From the NCBI GenBank assembly GCA_964542855.1, contig CAZIWJ010000212.1, positions 1 through 6,360 on the forward strand: a DNA stretch of 6,360 bases. The letters run 5' to 3'. The DNA comes from CAZIWJ01 sp964542855. GTDB taxonomy: Bacteria > Bacteroidota > Bacteroidia > Cytophagales > Cyclobacteriaceae. This document shows, piece by piece, positions 6,181-6,360 of this stretch (within the stretch, counting starts at the first letter, position 1; each line of letters starts with the position of its first letter). Below the pieces are notes generated by a model. The model was not told where the DNA came from. It made no database searches and saw only the letters and a list, made by a program, of their open reading frames with translations. Position numbers and translations under genes: made by a program.

Positions 6181-6360
6181 TCTCCTCTGGTTCGTACAGG
6201 GGGTTCCAGGTTGCTGTGCACAATGGTGTTACACATGGTATCAATTTGCCCTGAGTATGCATAATTAATCTAACGTTTAATCCATTACATCTGCTGAATC
6301 GAAACAGGCCCGGATCCCGGCCTCGGGTAATGATCACTGGCTACCTCATCGTTTTCTTAT
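6181..6360. other. Downstream region of rnr with no supported feature
   Basis: No coding frame or RNA gene can be supported. Small symmetric sequences occur (TGTGCACA at 6215-6222; a GGCC-bounded imperfect palindrome around GGATCC near 6308-6323), but none is followed by a T tract. A convincing terminator for the dcd-exonuclease-rnr unit is therefore not visible in the first 180 nt. Confidence 0.5.

Noticed and set aside
6245..6280. TTTG and a TAACGTTTA element as a possible promoter after rnr
   Set aside because: Spacing is about 23 bp and the -7 match is poor; no gene start follows within the window.
6092..6337. Minus-strand 81-residue frame over the end of rnr and the region after it
   Set aside because: Overlaps the conserved S1 domain, and its Arg/Gly/Pro-rich composition has no recognisable motif.

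Overview
The window looks like a chromosomal housekeeping segment from a member of the Bacteroidota, most plausibly a Cytophagales-like lineage (inference). Three things support this. The best promoter found, upstream of dcd, fits the Bacteroidota -33/-7 pattern (TTTG, 19 bp, TAnnTTTG-like). None of the five start codons has a recognisable Shine-Dalgarno sequence. The proteins (YtxH-type membrane protein, PolB-like exonuclease, RNase R with an N-terminal winged helix) are of the kind common in that phylum. Base composition looks moderate in GC.

Layout. Positions 1-910 hold no gene that can be supported. They carry a telomere-like GGGTAA hexamer array near the left edge, a possible small terminator hairpin and a few start-less open stretches. 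Positions 911-2161 (minus strand) encode EPSP synthase (aroA), with all main substrate-binding residues present. Positions 2162-2267 form a short AT-rich divergent spacer. Positions 2268-2528 (plus) encode a small YtxH-type one-pass membrane protein, closed by a 12-bp perfect inverted repeat. A promoter at about 2656-2686 then drives a tight three-gene unit on the plus strand: dcd (dCTP deaminase), a DEDDy 3'-5' exonuclease of the PolB-like family, and rnr (RNase R). The last two genes abut with no intervening base. Positions 6181-6360 hold no supported gene.

How the genes relate. AroA works in the shikimate pathway and is functionally separate. The dcd-exonuclease-rnr unit puts a pyrimidine deoxynucleotide enzyme, a nucleic-acid 3'-end trimming enzyme and a processive RNA-degrading enzyme under what is probably one transcript. 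This suggests shared growth control of nucleotide supply and nucleic-acid turnover, but the sequence alone does not prove a common pathway.

I found no convincing evidence of a new multi-gene system. The items most worth checking are the telomere-like G-rich array, the unexplained 0.9-kb gene-poor region, the dcd-exonuclease-rnr linkage, and the substituted active-site loop of AroA.
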